Shown here: positions 26,217 to 36,800 of the stretch, piece after piece
How positions within the stretch are numbered: position 1 is the stretch's first letter
How the letters are laid out: the number at the start of each line of letters is the position of its first letter
Source of the DNA: an uncultured Porphyromonadaceae bacterium
Lineage (GTDB): Bacteria > Bacteroidota > Bacteroidia > Bacteroidales > Muribaculaceae
Reading direction: 5' to 3'
Assembly (NCBI GenBank): GCA_947567425.1
Contig: CANOLV010000008.1
Span: forward strand, 41,496 to 105,495
Length of the DNA stretch: 64,000 nt
Notes under the pieces: generated by a model
The model's database searches: none
What the model was told of the DNA's origin: nothing
The model's input: only the letters and a program-made list of their open reading frames with translations
Made by a program: the position numbers and the translations under genes

Positions 26217-27011
26217 CTATTGCTGTCCGAGCAGCCTCTCAATCGCCCCGATACGATCGACCGCTGATTGGTCCGGACGGACAGGCACCACCGAAGCATA
26301 TCCGCGGTCGCTCCAGTAGAGATCGGTCTCCGGATTGTCAGGTTCTTCGTTATGGAAGTGCCCCGTAAGCCAATAGAACGGCTTTCCGTGCGGATCCTTA
26401 TAATCGGCATACTCCTCCGTCCAGAAGCCGCGGGCAGCCCTGGCGACCTTGATTCCCTTACATGAATCGCCCTTGGGGATATTGACATTCAGGCATATAT
26501 CCGACGGCAGACCCGACTCGATGACTGTACGGACAATCCTGTCGACCACCTCACGGCAGGCGGTTAGATCCGACTGCTGGTCATGGCTGTGATAGGAGAA
26601 ACCGACCGACGGTATGCCCACCATGCACCCCTCGAGCACGGCACCCATAGTGCCGGAATATATGACGTTGTTACCAGAATTAGACCCATGGTTTATACCT
26701 GAGAGAATCAGATCGGGCCGACGGTCCAGAAGTGCATGCATGGCCAGTTTTACGCAGTCTACCGGCGTACCGTTGACAGAATACATCTTAGCCCCCTTAT
26801 AGTCGGAATGTTCCGTAATCCTCAGGACCTTATTGACCGAGATGGCCGACGACTGGCCTGAGCATGCTCCATCGGGTGCCACGGCCACCACATCGCCCAT
26901 ACCGGCCACCGCCGAGACAAGGTCGTGAATGCCCGGAGCGCCGATTCCGTCGTCGTTAGTCACCAGAATCAACGGCCTGCGCCCCATAGTATCATTTATA
27001 TTTTCTTTCAT
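26217..27011 (-). CDS. surE: 5'/3'-nucleotidase SurE
   Basis: A 264-residue metal-dependent phosphatase acting on nucleoside monophosphates. The signature LILVTNDDGIGAPGIHDLV contains the metal-binding D-D pair; SGINHGSNSGNNVIYSGTMG carries the metal Ser/Asn residues. The ATG at 27011 is used; upstream codons are TTG. A -7 box lies at 27078-27085, so its RNA would begin inside the terminator hairpin of the GH30 gene. Confidence 0.94.
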   Translation of the reverse strand: MKENINDTMGRRPLILVTNDDGIGAPGIHDLVSAVAGMGDVVAVAPDGACSGQSSAISVNKVLRITEHSDYKGAKMYSVNGTPVDCVKLAMHALLDRRPDLILSGINHGSNSGNNVIYSGTMGAVLEGCMVGIPSVGFSYHSHDQQSDLTACREVVDRIVRTVIESGLPSDICLNVNIPKGDSCKGIKVARAARGFWTEEYADYKDPHGKPFYWLTGHFHNEEPDNPETDLYWSDRGYASVVPVRPDQSAVDRIGAIERLLGQQ

Positions 27012-27035
27012 AGTTAAGCTGCATATTGTTCTATA

Positions 27036-27074
27036 CAAAAAATAATTAGCCAGTCTAAAAACCGGCTAATTATT
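27036..27074 (-). terminator. Terminator of the GH30 gene
   Basis: A perfect 11-bp stem (27041-27051 with 27064-27074) with a 12-base loop, followed on the minus strand by TTTTTTG. Confidence 0.85.
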
Positions 27075-27077
27075 TTG

Positions 27078-27085
27078 CAAATGTA
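27078..27085 (-). promoter_or_regulatory. -7 box TACATTTG of surE
   Basis: Complement of 27078-27085 matches TAnnTTTG. Start of transcription would fall near 27072, within the terminator stem of the upstream gene. Confidence 0.55.
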
Positions 27086-27128
27086 AGCATTTAAGCCCAA
27101 TTATGCAACTTTCACTCCATTATGGAGA

Positions 27129-28631
27129 TTATTTGCCCACTTCGGCTGTCAGCATCGAATGTGGTTCGAGCGACAGATTCAGATATTTTCCGTCAATCTC
27201 CACAGTCACCATGCGTTCATCATCGTTGAAGTTGCCTGCCATCACCACGGTACGGCCGTCCGGCCTTACTACCGTGAGCACCGGAGTCTGTCCCTCCTTA
27301 GCACCATGATAGCCTGTTACTTTAGAGCCGGCGGGTATGAAGCCGGAATAATGGCGCAGAGCATAATATTCGGGGGTATATGTGAAAGTGCGCGATTTTG
27401 AATCCACCCTGACCAGAGCGTTCTGCTTCCAGCCCCAGGGACTTTCTCCGTTATCGGCGAGTATGCAGTTCCATATGTTGTACTCATCGCAGCCGTTGCC
27501 CAGATAATGGTTGATCATCTCAAATGTATGTTCGGCGGCGCCCCAGTCAAACGAGCCCCAGCCGCACTCGCTCTCAGAACACATATAGCTCCACTCCGGG
27601 TGTTGGCTGCGTATGGCACGAAGTATTTCGCGCCCCTCCCACTGGAATGCGATGCCGCTTATGCTGTCGCACAGATCCTTGTCGGAGAGTATCTGCTCCA
27701 CATGGTCCTGACGGTTGGTGTTGAACGTACCGAGATAAAGCTTCACATCAGGATGACTGCGTTTAAGCGCAGGAGCGAGATACTCCTTGTTGAACCTCAC
27801 CGTACCGGCGGCAGTCCACGCACATCCCGGATAAGGGGTATAGCTGTATGCTTCGTTCTGATAAATCACCATATCAATAGGAATGCCCTGTTCCTTGTAG
27901 GCATCGATGAATTTGCAGAAGTAATTTGCATACGTCTGCAGATAGCGGGGATCCTGAATCATATAGTCCACCGTGGCAAGTTGGCGCGGGAACTGGCCGT
28001 CGCGGGCACCGGTGAGCTTCATTTCGTCCTCATCCACTTCACCGCCGACTCCGCTGAACAGCAGATAGTTCAATTCCTCAGGCATATTGTTGTATTTACT
28101 GCTCACCACAGGATAGTCGCCGTTGATTTTCATCCACGACGGCGGACTCCAAGGCGAGATCCAGAATGTCAGATCCGGATTATAGCGCTGTGCCGCACGG
28201 ATAAACGGAATGATGGCCTGCTTGTCGCGGTCGATGTTGAAATATCGAAGTTCAAAGTCGCCCTCTACCTCGTCGCAGCTGAACCACGAGCGGGCATAGT
28301 CGTTGGCACCGGGCGATATACGTCCGCGATTGAAACGTAATTCTCCGTCGGGCGCGAACATTCGGCCCAGCACCTCGTCCTGCTCGGCACGCGTCAGCAT
28401 GCACAGAGCATCCCAGTCAAGTTCGTTGAACGTCATGCCCCAAGCCTTGAAGGGAGTTCCTTCATCGCCACTCTTGACCGACACTATGGGAGTAGCAGCG
28501 GCTTTCTGGCTCAACTTAAGCGTCTCCTTCTGCCATACATTTCCCTCTGTCGACTTGACAACCTGCACACGCTGGGCCGCCGCCCCCATCGAAAGCGACA
28601 TAGCCAATGCCGCAAAATACAATTTCCTCAT
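27129..28631 (-). CDS. Glycoside hydrolase family 30
   Basis: A 500-residue secreted enzyme with a signal peptide (to about residue 19). It is a clan GH-A TIM barrel with C-terminal beta domain: acid/base E260 in VIYQNEAYSY and nucleophile E353 in MCSESECGW, plus WISPWSPPSWMK, a typical GH30 block. The family includes beta-1,6-glucanases, beta-1,6-galactanases and glucosylceramidases. Position after SusC/SusD and HTCS suggests action on the polysaccharide imported by this locus; a beta-1,6-glucan by analogy with the B. thetaiotaomicron locus that has GH30. It has its own promoter box at 28742-28749. Confidence 0.88.
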   Translation of the reverse strand: MRKLYFAALAMSLSMGAAAQRVQVVKSTEGNVWQKETLKLSQKAAATPIVSVKSGDEGTPFKAWGMTFNELDWDALCMLTRAEQDEVLGRMFAPDGELRFNRGRISPGANDYARSWFSCDEVEGDFELRYFNIDRDKQAIIPFIRAAQRYNPDLTFWISPWSPPSWMKINGDYPVVSSKYNNMPEELNYLLFSGVGGEVDEDEMKLTGARDGQFPRQLATVDYMIQDPRYLQTYANYFCKFIDAYKEQGIPIDMVIYQNEAYSYTPYPGCAWTAAGTVRFNKEYLAPALKRSHPDVKLYLGTFNTNRQDHVEQILSDKDLCDSISGIAFQWEGREILRAIRSQHPEWSYMCSESECGWGSFDWGAAEHTFEMINHYLGNGCDEYNIWNCILADNGESPWGWKQNALVRVDSKSRTFTYTPEYYALRHYSGFIPAGSKVTGYHGAKEGQTPVLTVVRPDGRTVVMAGNFNDDERMVTVEIDGKYLNLSLEPHSMLTAEVGK

Positions 28632-28741
28632 AATCTATAATTAGTCTTTATTTTAATTTTCCAACTCTCCTTGATGAAAGTGATTTCAGCAATCCGGCTT
28701 CAATCAACGGTCATAAGATTCAAAAAGCCTGTTAAAGATTA

Positions 28742-28749
28742 CAAATTTA
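28742..28749 (-). promoter_or_regulatory. -7 box TAAATTTG before GH30 gene
   Basis: Complement of 28742-28749; 110 bases before the GH30 ATG, in the 251-base gap after susD. It allows separate expression of GH30. Confidence 0.45.
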
Positions 28750-28882
28750 ATGCTTTATTTTGAAATTTATCCGTTGGCAGAAGCCTATTTTGACATTAAT
28801 TTTAGCAGAGACATTCTGCCATAAAGCAAAATGTCTCCACTTCTCTAAAACCTAAAAAATCTATTGATACCCTCAAGCATGC

Positions 28883-30625
28883 CTAAATACCGGGATAGCC
28901 GGGATTCTGCTTCAAATTCGGATTGGTGTTCAACGTAGTGCGCGACAACGGCAACCACTTGGTATGGTCGTCTGCATCAGGAGTCTTGTCCCACCATGTT
29001 CCGCTGTTATAGACTCCGAAGCGGCACAGTTGCTGACGGCGCAACCCCTCGGCAAGGAATTCTCGGCTCCATTCGTCAAGAAGCTCCTGCTTTGTCAACA
29101 CACTGCCGTCTTCAGGATACAAGCTGGGCGAACCTTCCGGATAGTTGCGCTTGCGCACCGTGTTGAGCAAACGCTCGGCTTCCTTCTTATTACCTTGGTT
29201 GAAACGTATCTCTGCCAGATAATATATGATCTCCGGCAGACGGATCATGGCATAATCCGATTCGATCTTGTTCGGATCGTCAGATGGATAGAACGGATAC
29301 TTGATTATGCACCAACCTGAATTCTGGTCGCCGGTGGTCATTTTGGACTCTGTGGTCACCGCGCCGTTTGAAGGATTGGGCGAAGGACTCGACGGATCTG
29401 TGTCGCGGAACACTCCTACCTGGTCGCGGATATAAAGTTCGTATGCCCCGTTGTCCGATGTGACGTGCTTGGTCTCACCATTCTCCTCATACGGCAGGTA
29501 GCCATAAAGGAACAACCCTTCGCGCCGGCTGTTGCCAAGATTCTTATACTTTTTAAGGCGCACATCGTCAGGATAATTCATGAATTTCCGAACAGGCTTG
29601 CCCAAATCAAACGTATATTCATTGCCGTCAAGGTCAAGACCCGGCTGAAGGGCATACTTAGGATTGCAGTTACCCCAATCGGTAAATCCGAAATACTTCG
29701 GAGAAAGGAACGGGGCCACCTGCCAGAACATCTCCGTGCCATAAACCCAGTGCATACCTCCGAACGACGACGGGAACCCGTAGATCACCTCGTTGGAATT
29801 GACATTGTCCCAATCAAACGGAGCATCCCAACGCGAGTCGGGCGCATAGTATCCATATTCGCCGTTGATTATGGCCTCGCAATACTTTTCAGCCTCCGAT
29901 TCCATGTTCTCGTCGATCCACCAGCTTGCATTCATATAAAGCCGGGCAAGCAGGGCGGCACATGCACCTTTGGTCCAAAGTCCCTGGTCGGCACCGTTGC
30001 CGCTGGCACCTTGTTTGGCGTTGAGCTTCGGCAACGACTCCTTCAGTTCCTTCTCAAGAAACGCGAACGTCTCCTTCGGAGTCGACTGCGATGGAAGCCC
30101 GGATGCCGGATAGTCCGTGACTATGGGTATGTTATGGTAAAGATCGAATATAGTCATGTACATCCATGCGCGAAGCACTCTGCTCTGCGCTATGAAGTCA
30201 TCGATCTCAGCTTGGGTCATGCCGAAAGACTGGGCATTCAATTTGCTCAAGTCGGCGATACTCGAATTGCACAGGCCTATGCCTCGGTAAGTGTCTTCCC
30301 ATGTTCCGCGGACAAACCAGTCGTCGATGGTCCATGTATGGTAGTGGTAGCGACAGAACTCTCCGCCGTTGTACCAATGCTCCTCGCGCTGTACGGTCAT
30401 GTAGTTGTCGGCAGAAAGTTCTCCTACCCAGTAAAGTCCTTGCGTATTGAGCCAATATGCATGTCCGAACGGACGCAGAAACCCCTGGATCACATTCTCC
30501 TTTGTCTTATAGAACCCCTCCTGAGGTATGATGTCGTATGTCGTCTCATCAAGATCGGTACAGCCCGCACTTATGAGCATCACGGCCGCCGATGCGATTA
30601 TGTCTCGTATTTTAAGCGTTTTCAT
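28883..30625 (-). CDS. SusD/RagB-family glycan-binding lipoprotein
   Basis: A 580-residue surface lipoprotein (lipobox LISAGC, C22). TPR-like helical N-terminal half and SusD-type C-terminal region with RLPEIIYYLAEIRFNQGNKKEAERLLN, the conserved SusD_RagB helix, followed by LLDEWSREFLAEGLRRQQLCRFG. It binds the glycan and acts as lid of the SusC pore. It starts 18 bases after the SusC stop, so both are one operon. Confidence 0.95.
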   Translation of the reverse strand: MKTLKIRDIIASAAVMLISAGCTDLDETTYDIIPQEGFYKTKENVIQGFLRPFGHAYWLNTQGLYWVGELSADNYMTVQREEHWYNGGEFCRYHYHTWTIDDWFVRGTWEDTYRGIGLCNSSIADLSKLNAQSFGMTQAEIDDFIAQSRVLRAWMYMTIFDLYHNIPIVTDYPASGLPSQSTPKETFAFLEKELKESLPKLNAKQGASGNGADQGLWTKGACAALLARLYMNASWWIDENMESEAEKYCEAIINGEYGYYAPDSRWDAPFDWDNVNSNEVIYGFPSSFGGMHWVYGTEMFWQVAPFLSPKYFGFTDWGNCNPKYALQPGLDLDGNEYTFDLGKPVRKFMNYPDDVRLKKYKNLGNSRREGLFLYGYLPYEENGETKHVTSDNGAYELYIRDQVGVFRDTDPSSPSPNPSNGAVTTESKMTTGDQNSGWCIIKYPFYPSDDPNKIESDYAMIRLPEIIYYLAEIRFNQGNKKEAERLLNTVRKRNYPEGSPSLYPEDGSVLTKQELLDEWSREFLAEGLRRQQLCRFGVYNSGTWWDKTPDADDHTKWLPLSRTTLNTNPNLKQNPGYPGI

Positions 30626-30643
30626 GCTGATATATATTATTGA

Positions 30644-33600
30644 TTAAAAGTCGATTTGCACACCGAAAAGATATTGGCGCGACGAGGGATAATAGCCCGT
30701 CTTGCTCCACGGTATACCCGGTTCAAGACCGTTCACACAATATGCATCCGGATCGAGTCCGCGGTTATAACTGCGGATGGTGAACAGATTGCGCCCTGTC
30801 ATATAAAGCCGGATTCTCTCGACATACCTGTTGATTTTCCAAGTATAGCCCAATGTGGCTACGTCCAGTTTCACAAAGTCGCCGTCACGAACGAAGTAAC
30901 TGCTGTGGACATTCTTGCCCTCGGTGATCCGGGCGTTCTCCTTATATGCCGACTTAAGCACGTTGGTGCCGGGTGCGGCGCCCATGACACCGTAATACAG
31001 GTCCTGGGCATCGTAAATCTGGTAGCCGAAAGCTCCTCGGAAATAGAGCGTCAGGTCGAAGTTGCGGTAGCGGAAATTATTGGTAAGCGAGGCCGTGAAT
31101 TTAGGCAGACCGTTGCCCACCACGCGCTTATCGTCGTCAGTACCCTGGACTGCAGGTATCTTTTCGCCGTCTTTGTTATAGATGAGCCAATTGCCGTCAT
31201 CGTCGACTCCCGCATATTTGAAGGTGTAATAATTGCCCACTCGCTCACCCTCTTCGATGCGTTGCACGGATCCGGGGTTGCCGGGATATGCCGGGAATCC
31301 CCCCATCCAATAAAATTTCTGACCCTCATACATCTGATTGGAGAACGACACGAACTTATTGTTCGACGTGGAGCCTATGAGGCTGACCGTATAGTCAAAA
31401 TCCTTTGTCCTGACTGCATTCCAACGGAGTTCAATTTCTACGCCGGTGTTCTGCATCGTACCCACGTTGACGTATGAGCTTGCAATAACATTCGGCGGAA
31501 CAGGTACACTGTACGACCCCAACAGGTCGCTCTGCTTGCGGTTGTAATAGTTGACGGAGCCTTCCAATGCATAATTGAACAGGCTGAAGTCGATGCCCAC
31601 GTTCCAGTTCTTACCCTTCTCCCATTTCAGGTCGGCGTTAGGATTGGTGTTGATGCCCCATCCCTGGATAAGACTGCCTTTATACAGAATCAGGTCGTAT
31701 GATGCCATAGTGGCGAGCGACTGATAGCTGGCGAAGTCCTGATTGCCGGTTTCGCCGTAGTCACCTCTGATCTTCAAGTCGCTGATCCAGTCTATGTCAC
31801 GCATGAATCCTTCCTGGCTGATGCGCCATCCCGCCGACACGGCAGGGAAATTACCCCACTTGTTATTGGCTCCGAACTTCGACGAACCTTCATGGCGAAG
31901 AGAAGCCGTCAGGAAGTACTTGTCAAGATAATTGTAGGTGAACCGGCCGAAGAATGCTATCAGCTTGGCATCGTTCTTATAAGAAGACATACCTGTGCGT
32001 CCAGCGGCTGCGCCCATATATGCACCGGCACCAAGATTGTCAGCGCCGAGCAGATCGGATGCGAAGTTCTTGTTCTCGGCCCAAAGTCCGTCATTGACGA
32101 AATACTGATATGAATAGCCGGCCATAAGTGTCAGGTTATGCTTGTCATTCTTAAAGCCGTAGTTCACGAGCCATTCAAGCGACTCCTGCTTATTCTTGTC
32201 ATACGAACGCTTTGCCTCTCCGTCAAAACCAGACTCCTCAGCCACTGTCGAAGTGGATGGTCTGAACCACGAATAGTCGTTCTGTATGATCTGTTGTGCC
32301 AATGTCACCTGTGTGCTGAGCGTATGGCGCTCATCTTTGCACAATGCGGGGAAAAGGTTGAGTTTCAACGTTCCGTCCCAGTTAAGGAATGTACGTTCTC
32401 CTCCGTTTTTCTCAAGCTTCAGACGCTCCACCGGGTTGTTGGTGGCGTATGCCGTTATATAAGTATATTTACCCGGTGTGGAACTGTCCATGACCGGAAT
32501 GGTCGGATTAATCATCAGAGCCTCACGGAAAGCGTCATAGTCGGAATTATTGTACTTGACATTACGGGGCGACACATTGAGAATGATCTTGTAAAGATCG
32601 TCCTTACCGGTGTGGTTTAGCGTCATGCGGGCACCCAGCTGACGCTTGTCGGCCCTAAGGTCGATACCCTGCGAATCCTTGTAATCGACTGTAGCCCGGT
32701 AATTTGTTCGGGCAGTACCTCCCGATATGGACAATGTATGGCTGTGCGACACGGCTGTACGGGTTATCTCCTTGAACCAATCCGTATCGGCGCCGTAGTC
32801 CTCTCCGCGGTTGTACTTGCGGAATTCGTCGGCCGACAGCACCTCAAGTTCCCGCATCGGGTCAGTGATGTTGATAAAGCCCGAATATGAAGTGTGGACA
32901 CTGCCGTCAACCGCGCCCTTCTTAGTCGTGATGACCACCACGCCGTTGGATCCTCGCGTACCGTAAATGGCGGAAGCGGCTCCGTCCTTAAGCACGTCGA
33001 TTGATTCGATGTCATTCTCATTGATATTGTCCAGACTTCCGCCAGGAACGCCGTCAATCACCACAAGGGGACCAAGACCGGCATTGCGCGACGACACACC
33101 GCGCACCTGCATGCTGACTCCGGCATTGGGATCGGCGGCCGTGGAACTCTCCACCGACAGACCGGGAACCTTTCCCTGGATCTGCATCGCAGGATTATTG
33201 CTGCCGATCTGGAGCATATCCTTGCTTGACACGTGCGACACCGCGCTCGTGACCTCCTTCTTTGAGATCGTGCCGTAGCCTATCACCACCACTTCATCAA
33301 GGCTCGTGGAGTTTGTTCTCAACACTACCTTCAGATTTGTGCGTCCGTCCAATTTCATGGTCTGGGCAGAAGCTCCCACATAGCTTACTTCGATGGTGGC
33401 ATTGGCCGGAACATTGTTCAGGACAAAGCGTCCGTCGACATCGGTGGCCACGCCTATCGACTGGCCTTTCACTAACACACTTGCGCCGATAACGGGCTGG
33501 CCCTCTTCATCGAGTACTTCACCCTTTACCGTCACCTTTTCACTTACTGTGCCGCTTGACGCGTTTTGCGCGTATGCCTCGGCGGTACACCATGGACCTG

Positions 33601-33649
33601 CGGAAGCCATCGCGAGCAATAATGATAAATAGATCGGTTTTGTTTTCAT
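30644..33649 (-). CDS. SusC/RagA-family TonB-dependent transporter
   Basis: A 1001-residue outer-membrane importer. In order: signal peptide, a carboxypeptidase-D-like domain (VTVKGEVLDEEGQPVIGASV), the TonB-box region SLDEVVVIGYGT, plug domain (VRGVSSRNAGLGPLVVIDGV, IDVLKDGAASAIYGTRG) and a 22-stranded barrel ending in GVQIDF. It imports oligosaccharides together with the SusD partner. A -7 box at 33715-33722 drives susCD. Confidence 0.96.
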   Translation of the reverse strand: MKTKPIYLSLLLAMASAGPWCTAEAYAQNASSGTVSEKVTVKGEVLDEEGQPVIGASVLVKGQSIGVATDVDGRFVLNNVPANATIEVSYVGASAQTMKLDGRTNLKVVLRTNSTSLDEVVVIGYGTISKKEVTSAVSHVSSKDMLQIGSNNPAMQIQGKVPGLSVESSTAADPNAGVSMQVRGVSSRNAGLGPLVVIDGVPGGSLDNINENDIESIDVLKDGAASAIYGTRGSNGVVVITTKKGAVDGSVHTSYSGFINITDPMRELEVLSADEFRKYNRGEDYGADTDWFKEITRTAVSHSHTLSISGGTARTNYRATVDYKDSQGIDLRADKRQLGARMTLNHTGKDDLYKIILNVSPRNVKYNNSDYDAFREALMINPTIPVMDSSTPGKYTYITAYATNNPVERLKLEKNGGERTFLNWDGTLKLNLFPALCKDERHTLSTQVTLAQQIIQNDYSWFRPSTSTVAEESGFDGEAKRSYDKNKQESLEWLVNYGFKNDKHNLTLMAGYSYQYFVNDGLWAENKNFASDLLGADNLGAGAYMGAAAGRTGMSSYKNDAKLIAFFGRFTYNYLDKYFLTASLRHEGSSKFGANNKWGNFPAVSAGWRISQEGFMRDIDWISDLKIRGDYGETGNQDFASYQSLATMASYDLILYKGSLIQGWGINTNPNADLKWEKGKNWNVGIDFSLFNYALEGSVNYYNRKQSDLLGSYSVPVPPNVIASSYVNVGTMQNTGVEIELRWNAVRTKDFDYTVSLIGSTSNNKFVSFSNQMYEGQKFYWMGGFPAYPGNPGSVQRIEEGERVGNYYTFKYAGVDDDGNWLIYNKDGEKIPAVQGTDDDKRVVGNGLPKFTASLTNNFRYRNFDLTLYFRGAFGYQIYDAQDLYYGVMGAAPGTNVLKSAYKENARITEGKNVHSSYFVRDGDFVKLDVATLGYTWKINRYVERIRLYMTGRNLFTIRSYNRGLDPDAYCVNGLEPGIPWSKTGYYPSSRQYLFGVQIDF

Positions 33650-33714
33650 GTATAATTTGGTAAAATTACTGTCTTGTCTTCAGCAGATCCGACTGGCCGA
33701 TCTGATCGACGGCG

Positions 33715-33722
33715 CAAAGATA
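33715..33722 (-). promoter_or_regulatory. -7 box TATCTTTG of susCD
   Basis: Complement of 33715-33722; about 65 bases before the susC ATG. The HTCS binding site is expected upstream (33723-33875) but cannot be named. Confidence 0.6.
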
Positions 33723-33875
33723 GACAGTGGTTTTACCTGCGTTGTTTATACATTTCCCAAAAGTGTGTGTTTATTGATTTTAACATTTAATGCCGTGTAA
33801 TTATTGCCCATTTTACCGCACAATATCGACCATCGGCACTACTACAACCGCCACAACATACTGGATTGCAACAGA

Positions 33876-36800
33876 TTACCCGCCATTGGACTTATATTCC
33901 CCGGGGGTGACACCAAATTCCTTTTTAAAGCAGATCCCGAAGTAACGCGCATCGCTGAACCCGACCATGAAAGCAAGTTCTCCGACGCGGATGTCGGGAT
34001 GCTCGGCAAGGATGCGGGCCGCCACACGAAGCCGCGTGGTGCGGATAAAGTGGGTCGGACTCATGTCGGTCAGCTCTTTTAGCTTTCTGAAAAGATGCGT
34101 CTGCGACAGACCCACCTCTTTTGCAAATGTAGGCACGTCAAATTCCGACTTGTCAAGATTGCGCTCAACCACCTCCGTGGCCAGTTTCAGCAATTGCATG
34201 TCGGCCGGCTCATAGTCATACCTCTTAAGGTCGATCACAAGCCGTCCGTTGCCATCATCGCGTTTATGCGAATTTAGCTGGGTCGAGATGCAGGCTTTCA
34301 GCACGGAAATGTCAAATGGTTTCGGAAGATACACGTCGGCTCCGGCCTCGTAGCTCTCTTTTCTGTCCTCATCCTGACGACGGGCCGTAAGAACCACTAT
34401 CGGAAGCGTCGACGTGCGGTCGTCCTCGCGCAGGCGCCTGATTATCTCAAGGCCGTCAATTCCGGGCATGGTCAGATCCGTTATGATCAGATCCGGGACA
34501 TCGCGCAGCGCGGCTTCAAGACCCGAACGGCCGTCAGACTCGGTCACCACTTCATAGGTACGGCCGATCACCTGCTTCATCAGATGCAGCAGATCCTCAT
34601 TATCCTCGATTATCAAAATCTTTCTCTTCGGCATTGCCTCACATGCGCTGTCGCACAAATCCGTAAGATCCTTATCATTTTCCGGCTGTCCGGAGTCCAC
34701 AACGGTATTTTCCACTGCCAAATCGGATAACGCCGGGGCTATCTCATCAGAGCCGAATGCTCCGGCCGTAATAGGCAAGGTCACTATGAAACTCGTGCCC
34801 TTGCCCTCGTCGCTGTCCACCTCTATGGTTCCATGGCTGAGTTCGACCAGATCCTTGGTCAGCGACAGTCCGATACCGGTACCCGACGTGTTATGCTCGC
34901 GGTAGTCACCGTCATAAAACCGTTTGAACAGATTTATCTGTTTCGACTTGGGAATTCCGCGACCGGTATCCGACACTTTTATCACCACAGCCCCGCCATC
35001 GTCAGAAGCCGAGGCTTCGACCGTTATCACCCCGTTTGGATCGGAATACTTGGTGGCGTTAGACACGAGATTATACAATATCTTGTCCAACTTGTCCGAA
35101 TCAAAATATCCCATCAATCTACCGTCGGGCAGCTTCAGTTCCAGCGTCATCGACTGTCTCAGAGTGAGTGGCCGGAGAGCTTCCACAGTGTTGGCTACAA
35201 AAACCCTTATATCGCCGTAACTCACACGAAGCTTGATATTGTCAGTCTCGACCTTACGGAATTCGAGTATCTGCTGTAGAAGCCTGACAAGTTTGGCCAC
35301 ATTGACCTCCGCTATACGGCATAACGACGCCAAGTCGCCGTCGCCTTTACGCAGTTCGCTGATCGAAGCCGATATGACGGTCAGCGGAGTTAGCAGTTCA
35401 TGCGTGACATTAGTAAAGAAACGCAGTTTAGTCCTGTTCAATTCTTCAAAACTCTCCTTCTCCTGACGCATAAGCTGTAGCCTAGCCTTCTCCTGTTCGC
35501 GCCGACGTACTATCCTGATGAAGCAGAATATGATCAGCGCCGCTATTACCGCATAGACGCAAAGTGCCACCCACGACAAGTACCACGGAGGAAGAATCCG
35601 TATATGTATCACTTTCTCTTCGTCGCCCCAGTGTCCATTACCTCCTCCGGCCCTGAGCCGGAAGCGGTAATTGCCCGAAGGCAGGTTCGTATAGGTAGCC
35701 GACAGATGGCCGCCAAGAGGTTGCTGCCAACTGCCGTCGTAACCCTCAAGCATGTAGCTGAACGATACCAGATCCGGATTGCGGTAATCATAAGCCGCAA
35801 ATTCGATGCTGAAATTGTTAAGATCCTGCGGGATGGTCATCCGGCCGCTGTAGACCGGCAGTTTGTCGCCGCAGATCCTCTCCCGGTCTTCCGGCGCAAG
35901 CTCCTCAAAACGACGGTTGTTGAAGTGCATCTCCGTAAATCCGAACTTTATCGGGGCTGTCCCGCATGTATCGGTGTATGTCGACTCCATGTCGATTATC
36001 TCCATGCCCTTGTTAGTAGGCAGATAGAGCATAGAGTCGGTGGCCATGCCGTTGTAGACGAAATAGTCGTTGTCAAGACCGTCATAGACCGTATACCGAA
36101 TTCTGTCCGACCCGTCAGAGGAATTGACCCGGTACAGTCCACGGTTAGTAGCTATCCATACGAAGCCACGCTTGTCCTCATGGATAAAGGCCACCTGCAG
36201 ATTGCAGTAGCGGGGAACGTAATCCGTAAGCGAATACTCTCCGGTCAGCGTATTAAATGTCCACAGACCCTCATCCTCGGTCCCGACATATAGCAAATTC
36301 CGTGACGGTGACGATGCTATACTTAAAATGACCGGTTGGAAACCGTCGTCGACCGTCACACGCGAATTGTTCTTCACGCCAGCCCCACCCGACACACTGT
36401 CTATGGCTACAGAAAATATGCCGTCATTCAATGTCGCGACATAGACTCTGCCATCCTTTTCGCATATACCCATGACATCGCCGCGGGTCGACATGGTACG
36501 TTGCAGTCCGTCGGCCATTATGACGCCGAAGCCTGCAATCGTGCCCGCCCACACATTTCCATGACTGTCCGTTTTGATACGCATGACATGGCTGTCGGGC
36601 AATGCTTCAGAATCCGGTTGAGCGAACCTCACGGCTTCTCCTGTGGACATATTTAAACGTAAGATTCCGGAGCCGTAACTGCCGAAATACATATTGCCCG
36701 ACAGATCCTCGCCGATCGAAAACACCTCCGGCATATCATGCCGCGCAATTCCGAGTTCATCATACGGAGAATGCCATCCCGGCTCACCGTGCTGATTATA

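Noticed and set aside
27507-28340. Long plus-strand frame opposite the GH30 gene
   Set aside because: The minus strand encodes a complete, motif-bearing GH30; the antisense frame is an artefact of its codon pattern.
29465-30643. 392-residue plus-strand frame opposite the SusD gene
   Set aside because: It is antisense to a clear SusD-family protein, with no promoter or motif of its own.
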